Positions 7,807-15,897 of a stretch of 64,000 nt of DNA are shown piece after piece (within the stretch, counting starts at the first letter, position 1; every line of letters begins with the position of its first letter). The stretch is from Nocardioides sp. Arc9.136 (GTDB lineage: Bacteria > Actinomycetota > Actinomycetes > Propionibacteriales > Nocardioidaceae). The stretch lies in NCBI RefSeq assembly GCF_030506255.1, contig NZ_CP113431.1, positions 1,426,001 to 1,490,000 of the forward strand, read 5' to 3'. The notes under the pieces were generated by a model that had not been told where the DNA came from, did no database searches, and worked only from the letters and a program-made list of their open reading frames with translations. A program made the translations under genes and the position numbers.

Positions 7807-10041
7807 TCAGCCGCCGTACGAGGGCGGGACGTCCTCGGGGCGGGTGCCCCAGGCAGGCCGGTCGGCGTCGGTGGTGTCGACGACGACCGTGCGCGGGCGA
7901 CCCGGCCCCAGGCCGAGCCACGTCGAGGTGTGGGCCCGGCCGTCGACGGTGACGGCAGCGACGTGGCGGCCGTCGCCGCGCCGCACCAGCCGGGTGGCGG
8001 TGCCCCCGAGCGGTCGCACGACGACCTCGTCGAAGAGCGGCCGGCCCAGCGCGGTGACGTCGGTCCCGGGCACGAGCGGCTGCAGGCCGAGCGCCGCCCA
8101 GACGTACCACGCCGACAGCCCGCCGAGGTCGTCGTTCCCGGGCAGCCCCGTCGGTCCGGGACGCCACAGCTGCTCCAGCGCCCGGGCCACGACGTCCTGG
8201 GTGCGCGCCGGCTCGCCCAGCCACAGGTGGGCCCACGGCGTCAGCAGGCTCGGCTGGTTGCCCAGCCAGGCGTGCCGGCCGGCGCCCGCGTCCAGCTCGG
8301 CGTGGAGGTCGTCGAGACGGGCGAGGACCTCGGAGCGGGTCCCGAGAGCCGCGAGCAGGCCGGCCATGTCGTGCGGGACGAACCACGTGTACTGCGTGGC
8401 CGTGCCCTCCTGGAACCCCGTGCAGCAGGACGAGGGGTCCCAGCCGGAGCCCGGGAACGAGCCGTCGGCGGCGCGCGGCGCCAGCACCCGGCGCGCCGGG
8501 TCGAGCAGGTGGCGCCACCAGCCGCTGCGGGCCAGCAGGCCGGCGGCGTCGCGGCCGCGGCCCGCCGCCGTGGCCAGCCGGGCGACGGCGAAGTCGTCCA
8601 CCGCGTGCTCGAGCGTCGTCGAGGCGTCCCCGGGCACCCAGCCGCGCTCGAGCTGCGCGGCGAGGCCGGGGCGTGCGGGCGTCGGGACGGTCGCCTGGCG
8701 GACCAGGGCGTCCACGACGCCGGGGAGGTCGAACTCTCGGGCGCCGTAGGCATGTGCCGCGGCGGCCAGCGGCGCGGCGGAGTCGCCCGACATCACGAGG
8801 GTGTCCTGGGCGACCAGCGGCCACCGGGGCATCCAGCCGCCCTCCCGCGCCGCCGCGAGCAGGCTGGTCACCAGGTCCGAGGCGACGTCGGGCCGCAGCC
8901 AGGCCAGCAGCGGGGTGTGGGTGCGGTAGGCGTCCCAGGCGGTCGCCGCCGTGTAGCGCCGGTGGCCCGCCGCCACCCGGTGCACCCGGCCGTCGAAGCC
9001 GGGGTAGCGGCCGTCGGCGTCGCTGACCGTCGTGGGGTGCAGCAGCACGTGGTACAGCGCGGTGCGCAGCGTCGTGCGCTGGGCGGTCGTCCCGCCGGTC
9101 GCGGCGACCCGGCCGAGCTCGGCGTCCCACGCGCGGGCGGCCTCGGCGCGCAGCCGCTCGACCGACCAGCCCGGTGCGTCGGCCACGAGGTTGCCGCGGG
9201 CGCCGGCGGCGTCGGCGAAGGACACCGCGACCTGGGTGCGCACCGTGCGGCCCCGGCGGCCCCGGCCGTCCGTGGGGCGGTCGAGGCGCAGGACGACCCC
9301 GCCGGGCCAGCGCCGGACCGAGGCGATCGGGCGGTCCAGGCGCAGCCGCACGTGCACGTCGTACGTCGTGGGGGTGCCGCAGAACCCCCCGCTGGTCGCC
9401 CGCACCACCACCTCGCGGCGGCCCACCAGCCGCACCCGGGCCGCGCTCGTGCCGGCCAGGCTGCCGTCGGCCTTGACCACCAGCCGCGGTGCGGCGCCGC
9501 GGGGGAACCGGTAGGCGGCCAGTCCCGAGCGGTCGTCGGCGGCGAGGGAGGCGGTGACGCCGTTGGCCAGCCGGACGCGGTACCACCCGGGTGCCGAGCG
9601 CTCGCTCGCCCGGTCCAGCGCGACGGTCGCCGCGGAGGGGTCGGCGGGCGCGCGGCCGGTCCACGGCAGCACCGGGACGTCCCCGAACGCAGGGCAGCCC
9701 GCCCCGGAGAGGTGGGTGGGGGAGAAGCCGCGGACGTGGGTGTCGGTGGCGGCGTACCCCGAGGCCGTCGCCGACGGCGTCCCGCCCGTCGCGTCGGCGG
9801 TCGTGTCCGGCCCCAGCTGGACCATGCCGAACGGACGGGCCGCCGCGGGCGTCGTGGCACCGCTGGACCACGGCGGGGCCCCTCCGGTGCCGGTCGTGAG
9901 GTCCGGCTGCGGGAGTTCCGGCTGCGTGAGGTCCGGTTGCGGCTGGCCGACGGCGCCCGCGCACGAGGCGGGTGGGACGAGGGAGAGCGCCGGGAGGGCC
10001 ACGAGCAGCGCCGCCGTGCCTGCCGTGCGCCGCCACCTCAC
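7807..10041 (-). CDS. GH92-family alpha-mannosidase, secreted
   Basis: GH92 enzymes are calcium-dependent exo-alpha-mannosidases that trim mannose from N-glycans, mannans or mannosylated glycoconjugates. Seen here: an N-terminal arginine-rich hydrophobic export signal (about residues 1-30), the family motifs PFGMVQLGPDT and FSPTHLSGAGCPAFGD, the GFQEGTATQYTWFVPHD stretch, and the classic GNDDLGGLSAWYVWAALGL near the C-terminus. The length of 744 residues is normal for the family. The frame is open to 10254, but I chose GTG at 10041 because it precedes the signal peptide and has TACGCT exactly six bases upstream (leaderless pattern). A cysteine follows the signal, but the preceding residues are not a good lipobox. 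The gene diverges from the cimA leader. Confidence 0.9.
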   Translation of the reverse strand: MRWRRTAGTAALLVALPALSLVPPASCAGAVGQPQPDLTQPELPQPDLTTGTGGAPPWSSGATTPAAARPFGMVQLGPDTTADATGGTPSATASGYAATDTHVRGFSPTHLSGAGCPAFGDVPVLPWTGRAPADPSAATVALDRASERSAPGWYRVRLANGVTASLAADDRSGLAAYRFPRGAAPRLVVKADGSLAGTSAARVRLVGRREVVVRATSGGFCGTPTTYDVHVRLRLDRPIASVRRWPGGVVLRLDRPTDGRGRRGRTVRTQVAVSFADAAGARGNLVADAPGWSVERLRAEAARAWDAELGRVAATGGTTAQRTTLRTALYHVLLHPTTVSDADGRYPGFDGRVHRVAAGHRRYTAATAWDAYRTHTPLLAWLRPDVASDLVTSLLAAAREGGWMPRWPLVAQDTLVMSGDSAAPLAAAAHAYGAREFDLPGVVDALVRQATVPTPARPGLAAQLERGWVPGDASTTLEHAVDDFAVARLATAAGRGRDAAGLLARSGWWRHLLDPARRVLAPRAADGSFPGSGWDPSSCCTGFQEGTATQYTWFVPHDMAGLLAALGTRSEVLARLDDLHAELDAGAGRHAWLGNQPSLLTPWAHLWLGEPARTQDVVARALEQLWRPGPTGLPGNDDLGGLSAWYVWAALGLQPLVPGTDVTALGRPLFDEVVVRPLGGTATRLVRRGDGRHVAAVTVDGRAHTSTWLGLGPGRPRTVVVDTTDADRPAWGTRPEDVPPSYGG

Positions 10042-10122
10042 CAGGGGAGCGTACGGGCGGGAGCCGGCTCGCGTGCTGAGATCACCGTCCCGGCCAGCGG
10101 ACGGCCGTGGCACGATGGCGCC

Positions 10123-10152
10123 GTGCAGCGCACCGCGATCATCATTCCCTAG
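10123..10152 (+). CDS. isoleucine-rich leader peptide
   Basis: The mini-gene GTG-CAG-CGC-ACC-GCG-ATC-ATC-ATT-CCC-TAG encodes MQRTAIIIP. Three of nine codons are isoleucine and they are consecutive. There is no ribosome-binding site, but CACGAT sits six bases before the GTG, as in other leaderless genes of this window. The peptide itself probably has no function; translation speed through the Ile codons would report charged tRNA-Ile levels to the downstream terminator. Citramalate synthase, the gene behind it, feeds isoleucine synthesis, which is the expected logic. Confidence 0.75.
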   Translation: MQRTAIIIP

Positions 10153-10176
10153 CGCGTCGAGCCCCTCGACGCGCCG

Positions 10177-10203
10177 ACCTCTCGCACCCCGAGAGGTTTT
10201 TTT
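10177..10203 (+). terminator. intrinsic terminator of the cimA attenuator
   Basis: An 8-bp stem (ACCTCTCG, 10177-10184, with CGAGAGGT, 10190-10197) closes a five-base loop and runs straight into seven Ts (10197-10203). Such a T-run is rare in this GC-rich window. It lies 80 bases before cimA, so it would block cimA unless antitermination occurs. Confidence 0.85.
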
Positions 10204-10210
10204 GTGCCCG

Positions 10211-10265
10211 CACACCAGCACCAGCCCCCCGCACCAGCCCAGACCAGCCCACACCAGCCCAGCCC
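10211..10265 (+). repeat. C-rich, G-poor ACCAGC repeat in the cimA 5' untranslated region
   Basis: Five ACCAGC copies occur in 45 bases; the last three form a 10-bp tandem (nnACCAGCCC at 10231, 10241 and 10251). The segment is strongly cytosine-rich and guanine-poor and lies between the attenuator and the cimA start. It codes for nothing recognisable. It may simply be an unstructured spacer, or could load Rho. Confidence 0.5.
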
Positions 10266-10283
10266 GGAAGCAGAGACAGACCG

Positions 10284-11879
10284 ATGGACCTCCACGGCTC
10301 GTTCCACGTCTACGACACGACGCTGCGCGACGGCGCCCAGCAGGAGGGGCTCAACCTCTCCGTCGCCGACAAGCTCACGATCGCCCAGCAGCTCGACGGA
10401 CTGGGGGTCGGCTACATCGAGGGCGGCTGGCCCGGGGCGAACCCCAAGGACACCGAGTTCTTCCGCCGCGCCGCCGCGGAGCTGGAGCTGCGGCACGCCC
10501 GGCTGGCGGCGTTCGGCGCCACCCGCCGGGCCGGGGCGCGGGCGGCCGACGACCCGATGGTCGCGGCGCTGCGCGACAGCGGCGCGGGCGTGGTGACGCT
10601 GGTGGCCAAGTCCTACGACCGGCACGTCGAGCTGGCGCTGCGGACCACGCTGGAGGAGAACCTCGCGATGGTCCGCGACACCGTCAGCCACCTGCGCGCC
10701 GAGGGGCAGCAGGTGTTCCTCGACGCGGAGCACTTCTTCGACGGCTACCGGGCGAACCGGGCCTACGCGCTGGAGGTGCTCCGGACGGCGTACGACGCCG
10801 GGGCCGAGGTGGTCGCCCTGTGCGACACCAACGGGGGAATGCTGCCCACCTGGGTCTCCGACGTGGTCCACGACGTCGTCGAGACGACCGGCGTGCGGGT
10901 CGGCATCCACTGCCACAACGACACCGGCTGCGCCGTCGCGAACACCCTGGCCGCGGTCGAGGCGGGCGCGACGCACGTCCAGGGCTGCATCAACGGGTAC
11001 GGCGAGCGCACCGGCAATGCCGACCTGGTGACCGTCGTGGCCAACCTCGAGCTCAAGCTGGACCGCGCGGTGCTGCCGGCGGGCCTGCTGCGCGACGCGA
11101 CGCGGATCGCCCACGCCGTCGCCGAGGTCACCAACGTCCCGCCCGCCTCGCGCCAGCCCTACGTCGGCACATCGGCGTTCGCGCACAAGGCCGGCCTGCA
11201 CGCCAGCGCGATCAAGGTCGACCCGAACCTCTACCAGCACATGGACCCGGTGGGCGTCGGCAACGACATGCGCCTGCTGGTCTCCGACATGGCGGGTCGG
11301 GCCTCGATCGAGCTGAAGGGCCGCGAGCTCGGGTTCGACCTGGACGCCGGCACGCCCGCCGGCAAGGACCTGGTCACGCGGATCACCGAGCGGGTCAAGC
11401 TGCTGGAGTCGCGCGGCTACACCTTCGAGGCGGCCGACGCGTCGTTCGAGCTGCTCCTGCTCGAGGAGGTCGAGGGCGCCCGGCCGGCGTACTTCGAGGT
11501 CGAGTCCTGGCGGGTGATCACCGACTCCAAGCCCGCCGAGGAGGCGCTCTCGGAGGCCACGGTCAAGCTGCGGGCCGCCGGGGTGCGCTACGTCGTGACC
11601 GGTGAGGGCAACGGTCCGGTCAACGCGCTCGACCAGGCGCTGCGGTCGGCGATCGGGCAGGCGTTCCCCGAGGTCGCGAAGTTCGAGCTGATCGACTACA
11701 AGGTGCGCATCCTCGACCAGGGCCACGGCACCGACGCGATCACCCGGGTCCTCATCGAGACCACCGACGGCCGGTCGTCGTGGGTGACGGTCGGCGTGGG
11801 CGCCAACGTCATCGAGGCGTCGTGGGGCGCGCTCGTCGACGGCCTCACCTTCGGCCTGCGCCGCCACCACGCCGACTGA
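10284..11879 (+). CDS. cimA: (R)-citramalate synthase
   Basis: CimA condenses acetyl-CoA with pyruvate to citramalate, opening a threonine-independent route to 2-oxobutyrate and isoleucine that then uses LeuCD and LeuB. The 531-residue product has an HMGL-like TIM barrel with [14 protein letters not shown] near residue 10, the metal-binding [17 protein letters not shown] near residue 210 and [11 protein letters not shown] near residue 240, followed by a LeuA-type dimerisation/allosteric domain from about residue 400. The [15 protein letters not shown] segment is typical of the citramalate group rather than leucine-type isopropylmalate synthases. I chose ATG 10284. The isoleucine leader upstream agrees with an isoleucine role. 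The family assignment is strong; substrate specificity is by similarity. Confidence 0.92.
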   Translation: MDLHGSFHVYDTTLRDGAQQEGLNLSVADKLTIAQQLDGLGVGYIEGGWPGANPKDTEFFRRAAAELELRHARLAAFGATRRAGARAADDPMVAALRDSGAGVVTLVAKSYDRHVELALRTTLEENLAMVRDTVSHLRAEGQQVFLDAEHFFDGYRANRAYALEVLRTAYDAGAEVVALCDTNGGMLPTWVSDVVHDVVETTGVRVGIHCHNDTGCAVANTLAAVEAGATHVQGCINGYGERTGNADLVTVVANLELKLDRAVLPAGLLRDATRIAHAVAEVTNVPPASRQPYVGTSAFAHKAGLHASAIKVDPNLYQHMDPVGVGNDMRLLVSDMAGRASIELKGRELGFDLDAGTPAGKDLVTRITERVKLLESRGYTFEAADASFELLLLEEVEGARPAYFEVESWRVITDSKPAEEALSEATVKLRAAGVRYVVTGEGNGPVNALDQALRSAIGQAFPEVAKFELIDYKVRILDQGHGTDAITRVLIETTDGRSSWVTVGVGANVIEASWGALVDGLTFGLRRHHAD

Positions 11880-11922
11880 GCCGCGGGTGGCCGGAGGCCG
11901 GCCGTCCTGCGAGGGTGGGGCC

Positions 11923-12579
11923 ATGAGCCGTCCCGTCATCGTCGTCGTCGGAGCCGGACCGGGGGTCAGCGGGTCGGTGGCCCGGCGCTTCGCCCGCGAG
12001 GGGTACGACGTCGGCCTGCTGGGCGTCGACCAGGACCAGCTGGTGGCGCTCGCCGGCCAGCTGGAGGACCTCGGTGCGGCGGTCGGCCGGGCGGTCGTGG
12101 ACGTGACCGACGTCGAGGCGGCGACGGCTGCGGTGCAGCGGTTCGGCGGGTTCGGCGGCCGGGTCGACGTCTTGCACTTCAACCCGAGCGCCTTCCGGGA
12201 GAAGAACCCGCTCGAGCTCACGGTGGCCGAGCTGCTCGAGGACGTCGCGCTCGGGGTCGGGGCGCTGCTCACCTGCGTGCAGGCCGCGCGTCCCTTCATG
12301 TCCGCCGGCGGGCGGGTGACGGTCACCGGCAGCATGGCCGCCGACCGGCCCTGGCACCAGGCGGCCTCGCTCGGTGTGCAGAAGGCCGGCGTGCGCAACC
12401 TCGTGCACAGCCTCGACGCGGCGCTCGCGCCGGACGGCATCCGGGCGGTGTCGGTCACCGTGCAGGGGACCCTGGCGCGCGAGGGGGCCTTCACCCCCGA
12501 CCGGGTCGCCGACGCCATCTGGGCCGCGGCCCACCAGGACCTCGACGCGTGGGCGACGGAGGTGCCGTACGCCGGGTGA
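11923..12579 (+). CDS. short-chain dehydrogenase/reductase-like protein lacking the catalytic tyrosine
   Basis: This is a 218-residue Rossmann-fold protein of the SDR family. The nucleotide-binding glycine motif VVGAGPGVSGSVARRF is at the N-terminus, and Asp/Val DVTD follows near residue 65. The usual catalytic pattern is Ser-x12-Tyr-x3-Lys; here the serine (in VTGSM) and the lysine (in VQKAG) are correctly spaced, but the tyrosine position holds leucine. The protein may therefore bind a nucleotide without normal dehydrogenase activity, or use another residue. ATG 11923 is preferred over the more upstream open frame. It lies 43 bases after cimA and converges with a TetR gene. Substrate unknown. 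Confidence 0.8.
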   Translation: MSRPVIVVVGAGPGVSGSVARRFAREGYDVGLLGVDQDQLVALAGQLEDLGAAVGRAVVDVTDVEAATAAVQRFGGFGGRVDVLHFNPSAFREKNPLELTVAELLEDVALGVGALLTCVQAARPFMSAGGRVTVTGSMAADRPWHQAASLGVQKAGVRNLVHSLDAALAPDGIRAVSVTVQGTLAREGAFTPDRVADAIWAAAHQDLDAWATEVPYAG

Positions 12580-12600
12580 GCCCGGCTGCCGCGGACGGCC

Positions 12601-13206
12601 TCAGTCGCCCGGCGGCCGCAGGACCCGCTCGACCAGGTCGACCCACCCGTGCACGACGCGCTCGAGCGGGAACCCCTCGACCGAGAGCTGCTGCTCGAGG
12701 ATGGGGAGCTCGAGGGGCGCCAGCAGTGCGGTCGCGAGCAGCGGGAGGTCGCCCTGCACGCCGAGCTCGTCGAGCAGGTAGCGCACGTGCATCGCGGTGA
12801 ACGACCACACGGCGTACGACCGCGAGCCGGCACGGCCCGCCGCGCGGATGAGCTCCTGGTGGCGCAGGGTCGACTCCAGGCGGGACCGGCCGAAGGCGAG
12901 CAGCCGCTCCAGCGGGTCCGCCCCCGGTCCCAGCGGCGGGGGACCGGAGATGACCGCCGCCTGCCAGGCCGACTCGGAGAAGTCGAGCAGCGCGGCCATC
13001 AGGCCCTCGCGGGACTCGAACCGGCGGAACACCGTGCCCTTGCCGACCCCGGCCCGGGCCGCGACCGCCTCCATCGTCACGTGGTCGACCCCGCACGCGT
13101 CCACCAGCTCCTGGGCCGCGGTGAGGAGCGCCTCGCGGTTGCGCGCGGCGTCGCGCCGCTCGGGCGGCGGGTCGCCGAGCAGCGGCAGCAGGTGGGGTCC
13201 GGACAT
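12601..13206 (-). CDS. TetR-family transcriptional regulator
   Basis: The 201-residue protein has an N-terminal TetR DNA-binding domain, with the helix-turn-helix in VTMEAVAARAGVGKGTVFRRFESREGLMAALL (about residues 40-72) and a ligand-binding domain after it. It is transcribed away from a flavin reductase gene, with a near-perfect palindrome (13252-13271) between them that is the likely operator. It may control the reductase and itself. The effector is unknown, but a quinone or other electrophile would fit the target. ATG 13206 is chosen because the open frame upstream crosses the palindrome. Confidence 0.88.
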   Translation of the reverse strand: MSGPHLLPLLGDPPPERRDAARNREALLTAAQELVDACGVDHVTMEAVAARAGVGKGTVFRRFESREGLMAALLDFSESAWQAAVISGPPPLGPGADPLERLLAFGRSRLESTLRHQELIRAAGRAGSRSYAVWSFTAMHVRYLLDELGVQGDLPLLATALLAPLELPILEQQLSVEGFPLERVVHGWVDLVERVLRPPGD

Positions 13207-13251
13207 GACGTCGCCACTGTAGGGACCACGCCGGCACGGTGCCGGGAATAG

Positions 13252-13271
13252 AACCGGACCGAGGTCCGTTT
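13252..13271 (+). promoter_or_regulatory. palindromic operator between tetR and the flavin reductase gene
   Basis: AACCGGACCGAGGTCCGTTT contains CGGACC-GA-GGTCCG, a perfect six-base inverted repeat with further flanking symmetry. It lies in the 104-base divergent intergenic region, 40 bases before the reductase ATG and 46 bases from the regulator start, which is the usual place for a TetR operator. Binding is inferred. Confidence 0.65.
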
Positions 13272-13310
13272 GGGCTGGCGACCGTTCGTCGCACGACCCC
13301 AGGAGCAACC

Positions 13311-13862
13311 ATGTCCCAGACCCGCGTCGCCGTCCTCGTCGGCAGCCTCCGCGCCGACTCGCTCAACCGGAAGATCGCCGAGCTGCTCGCGGCCCAGGCC
13401 CCGGAGGGAGTCGAGGTCGACATCGTCGACGGCCTCGAGAACCTGCCGTTCTACAACGAGGACATCGACGGCGAGACCGCCCCCGACGCCGCCACCCACG
13501 TGCGCCGCCAGGTGGCCGCCGCCGACCGCGTCCTGGTCGTCACGCCGGAGTACAACGGCACCATGCCGGCCGTGCTCAACAACGCCATCGACTGGCTCTC
13601 GCGCCCCTACGGCGCCGGCGCGCTGGTCGCCAAGCCGTTCGCGGTCGTCGGCACCACGCCCACGCCGTACGGCGGCCGCTGGGCCCACGCCGACACGGTG
13701 CGCTCCGCCAACGTCGCGGGCGCGGTCGTCCTCGAGGACGTCACCGTCTCCCAGCCGGGCGTCGAGGTCGACGTCCTCAACGACGAGGAGGTCCTCGGCA
13801 AGCTGCGCGGCGCGCTCGAGGCGCTCGTCGCCTACGACGCCGCGCCGTCCTCGGCCGCCTGA
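13311..13862 (+). CDS. NADPH-dependent FMN reductase / quinone reductase
   Basis: This is a flavodoxin-like reductase of the NADPH_dep_FMN_red family (ChrR/YieF/azoreductase type), which reduces FMN or quinones, chromate or azo compounds. The 183 residues show the start VAVLVGSLRADSLNRKIAELL with the flavin phosphate site, the central VTPEYNGTMPAVLNNAIDWLSRP (about residues 76-98) that contacts the flavin ring, and VVGTTPTPYGG near residue 115. ATG 13311 is preceded by AGGAG six bases upstream. It is divergent from a TetR gene that probably represses it. Confidence 0.9.
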   Translation: MSQTRVAVLVGSLRADSLNRKIAELLAAQAPEGVEVDIVDGLENLPFYNEDIDGETAPDAATHVRRQVAAADRVLVVTPEYNGTMPAVLNNAIDWLSRPYGAGALVAKPFAVVGTTPTPYGGRWAHADTVRSANVAGAVVLEDVTVSQPGVEVDVLNDEEVLGKLRGALEALVAYDAAPSSAA

Positions 13863-13935
13863 CCCTGCCGGCTCCTGCCGGCGCCTGCCGGCCGAGCGGC
13901 TGACGCAGTCGTGCCCGACGGCTAGCGTCGGTCGC

Positions 13936-15327
13936 ATGGCCGACCTCCACGACCTGACCGCCCTCGAGCAGGGCGCCCTCGTCCGGCGTGGTGAGGTCTC
14001 GAGCCTCGAGCTCGTCGACCACTACCTCGAACGCGCCGACCGCCTCGACACGGTCGGCGCGTTCGTCACGCTCACCCCCGAGCAGGCGCGTTCCCGGGCC
14101 GCGACGGCGCCGTCGGCGCCCGGCCCGCTCGCGGGCGTGCCGACCGCGGTCAAGGACCTCAACCTGACCGCCGGTGTCCGGACGACGTTCGGGTCGGCGG
14201 CGTTCGACGACTTCGTCCCCGACACCTCCGACGGCGTCGTGCTGTCGCTGGAGGCCGCCGGGCTGGTGAGCCTCGGCAAGACGAGCACGCCGGAGTTCGG
14301 GTCGCCCTGCTACACCGAGCCGGACGGGCGCCCGCCGGCGGTGACCCCGTGGGACCGGACCCGGATGGCGGGCGGCTCCTCCGGCGGAGCGGCCGCGGCG
14401 GTCGCGGCCGGCCTGGTGCCGGTCGCGCAGGGCTCCGACGGCGGCGGGTCGATCCGGATCCCCGCCTCCTGCTGCGGACTGGTCGGCCTCAAGCCGTCCC
14501 GGGGGCGGATCTCCGGCTTCCCGATGTACGGCGACCCGGTCGGCCTGGCCACCGCCGGGCCGGTCGCGCGCACGGTCCGCGACGCGGCCGCGCTGCTCGA
14601 CGTCCTGGCCGGCCGGCGGCCCGGCGACCCGTCCTGGGCGCCCGAGCCGAGCGGCACGTTCCTCGAGTCGTGCGACCGGCCGCCGGGGCGCCTGCGGGTC
14701 GCGCGGTTCGCGGAGCCGGTGATCGCCGACGCCGAGCTCGACCCGGCGGTCGTGCAGGCCTGGGAGGACGCCTCCCGCCTGCTGGAGTCGCTGGGCCACG
14801 AGGTCGAGGACGTCGCCGTCCCGCTGCCCCGCGAGGCGGTGCCGGAGTTCGAGACCTGCTGGGCGGTGCTGACCGCGATGTCGGCCGCCCCGGAGGGTCG
14901 CGAGCACCTGCTCAGGCCGCTCACCCGGTGGCTCGGCGACCGCGGCCGCGCCGTCAGCGGGCCGGAGCTGGGACTGGCGATCGGGGCGGTGCGGAGGTTC
15001 GCCGCGGAGGCACTTGTCGCGCTGGCGCCGTACGACGCGGTGCTGACGCCGACCCTCGCCGCGCCGCCGCTGCCGGTCGGCGCGATCCGGGACGACGCGG
15101 ACCCGGCGGCGGACTTCGAGGCGCAGAAGCGCTTCACGCCCTGGACGTCGGCCTGGAACGTCACCGGCATGCCGGCCGTCTCGCTGCCGCTGCACTGGAC
15201 CGACGACGGGCTGCCGGTCGGCGTGATGCTGGCCGCCCGGCCGGCCGAGGAGCAGCTGCTGCTCGCGCTCGCCGCCCAGGTCGAGGAGGCTGCTCCGTGG
15301 GCGCACCGCCGGCCGCCCCAGTGGTGA
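13936..15327 (+). CDS. amidase (amidase-signature family)
   Basis: The amidase-signature family hydrolyses amide bonds with a Ser-cisSer-Lys triad. The catalytic lysine is in TAVKDLNL (about residue 75), and the signature GGSSGGAAAAVAAGLVPVAQ followed by GSDGGGSIRIPASCCGLVGLKP gives both serines (about residues 150-180). The length of 463 residues is normal. It is not accompanied by gatB or gatC, so it is a stand-alone amidase rather than a tRNA amidotransferase subunit. Substrate unknown. TAGCGT lies seven bases before ATG 13936 with no ribosome site, suggesting a leaderless transcript. The 3' end overlaps the AAC(2') gene by 31 bases. Confidence 0.9.
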   Translation: MADLHDLTALEQGALVRRGEVSSLELVDHYLERADRLDTVGAFVTLTPEQARSRAATAPSAPGPLAGVPTAVKDLNLTAGVRTTFGSAAFDDFVPDTSDGVVLSLEAAGLVSLGKTSTPEFGSPCYTEPDGRPPAVTPWDRTRMAGGSSGGAAAAVAAGLVPVAQGSDGGGSIRIPASCCGLVGLKPSRGRISGFPMYGDPVGLATAGPVARTVRDAAALLDVLAGRRPGDPSWAPEPSGTFLESCDRPPGRLRVARFAEPVIADAELDPAVVQAWEDASRLLESLGHEVEDVAVPLPREAVPEFETCWAVLTAMSAAPEGREHLLRPLTRWLGDRGRAVSGPELGLAIGAVRRFAAEALVALAPYDAVLTPTLAAPPLPVGAIRDDADPAADFEAQKRFTPWTSAWNVTGMPAVSLPLHWTDDGLPVGVMLAARPAEEQLLLALAAQVEEAAPWAHRRPPQW

Positions 15328-15872
15328 CCGTCCTCGCGCACACCGCCCACCTGGCGGACGCGGACCTGGCCGCCGCGCGGGCGCTGGTGGACGCGGCCTT
15401 CGACGACTTCACCGACGCCGACTGGTCCCACGCCCTCGGGGGGATGCACGCGCTGGTCCGCGTCGACGGCGTGCTGGTGGCGCACGGCTCGCTGGTCCAG
15501 CGGCGCCTGCTCGTGGGGGCCGGGGCGGGGGAGCGGTCGCTGCGGTGCGGGTACGTCGAGGCGGTCGCCACGCATCCCGGCCAGCGGCGTCGTGGTCACG
15601 CGACCGCGGTCATGGCGGCGCTGGAGGGGCTCGCTGCGGCGTACGACCTGCTGGCGCTGTCGTCCTCGGACGCCGGCGCCGGCCTGTACCGCGGCCGCGG
15701 GTGGGTCCCGTGGCGCGGGCCGACCTCCGTGCTCGGGCCGCGCGGCCGTGAGCGGACCGCGGACGACGACGGCTCGACGTACGTGCTGTGCGGCCCGGAC
15801 CCCTCCGGCGTCCGCCCGCTCGACCTCGACCTGCCGCTGGCGTGCGACTGGCGGGAGGGCGACGTCTGGTGA
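15297..15872 (+). CDS. aminoglycoside 2'-N-acetyltransferase-like protein, AAC(2')-I family
   Basis: This is a GNAT protein that closely follows the chromosomal AAC(2')-I enzymes of mycobacteria and Providencia. Shared blocks include DWSHALGGMHALV (about residues 42-54), RCGYVEAVATHPGQRRRGHAT (acetyl-CoA loop), ALSSSDAGAGLYRGRGW, PWRGPTSVLGP, RTADDDG and the C-terminal CDWREGDVW. These enzymes acetylate the 2'-amino group of gentamicin, tobramycin or kanamycin-type drugs; a housekeeping role in cell-wall acetylation has also been proposed. I chose GTG 15297 because GAGGAGG lies seven bases upstream, which places the start inside the amidase gene; GTG 15321 or 15324 are alternatives. The product is 191 residues, versus about 180 for AAC(2')-Ic. 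Drug resistance is not shown here. Confidence 0.88.
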   Translation: MGAPPAAPVVTVLAHTAHLADADLAAARALVDAAFDDFTDADWSHALGGMHALVRVDGVLVAHGSLVQRRLLVGAGAGERSLRCGYVEAVATHPGQRRRGHATAVMAALEGLAAAYDLLALSSSDAGAGLYRGRGWVPWRGPTSVLGPRGRERTADDDGSTYVLCGPDPSGVRPLDLDLPLACDWREGDVW

Positions 15873-15897
15873 CGCCGCCCTCCGGCGCGGTCGTCGC

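Larger units (their letters stand above)
10111..10203 (+). promoter_or_regulatory. isoleucine attenuator (leader region) of cimA
   Basis: In order: a -10-like CACGAT (10111-10116) six bases before a GTG; a nine-codon leader with three consecutive Ile codons (10123-10152); a perfect 10-bp hairpin starting at the leader stop (10152-10161 with 10165-10174, loop CCC); and an intrinsic terminator with seven Ts (10177-10203). This is the architecture of ribosome-mediated transcription attenuation. An alternative pairing of 10162-10168 with 10190-10196 (six of seven pairs) could act as antiterminator if the ribosome stalls on the Ile codons and covers the first hairpin. That pairing is my inference. 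Confidence 0.8.

Noticed and set aside
5768..10036. A very long open frame on the minus strand across the lipoprotein, kinase and GH92 region
   Set aside because: It runs antisense to well-supported genes and is rich in Arg, Pro, Gly and Ala with no domain. Such shadows are normal at this GC content.
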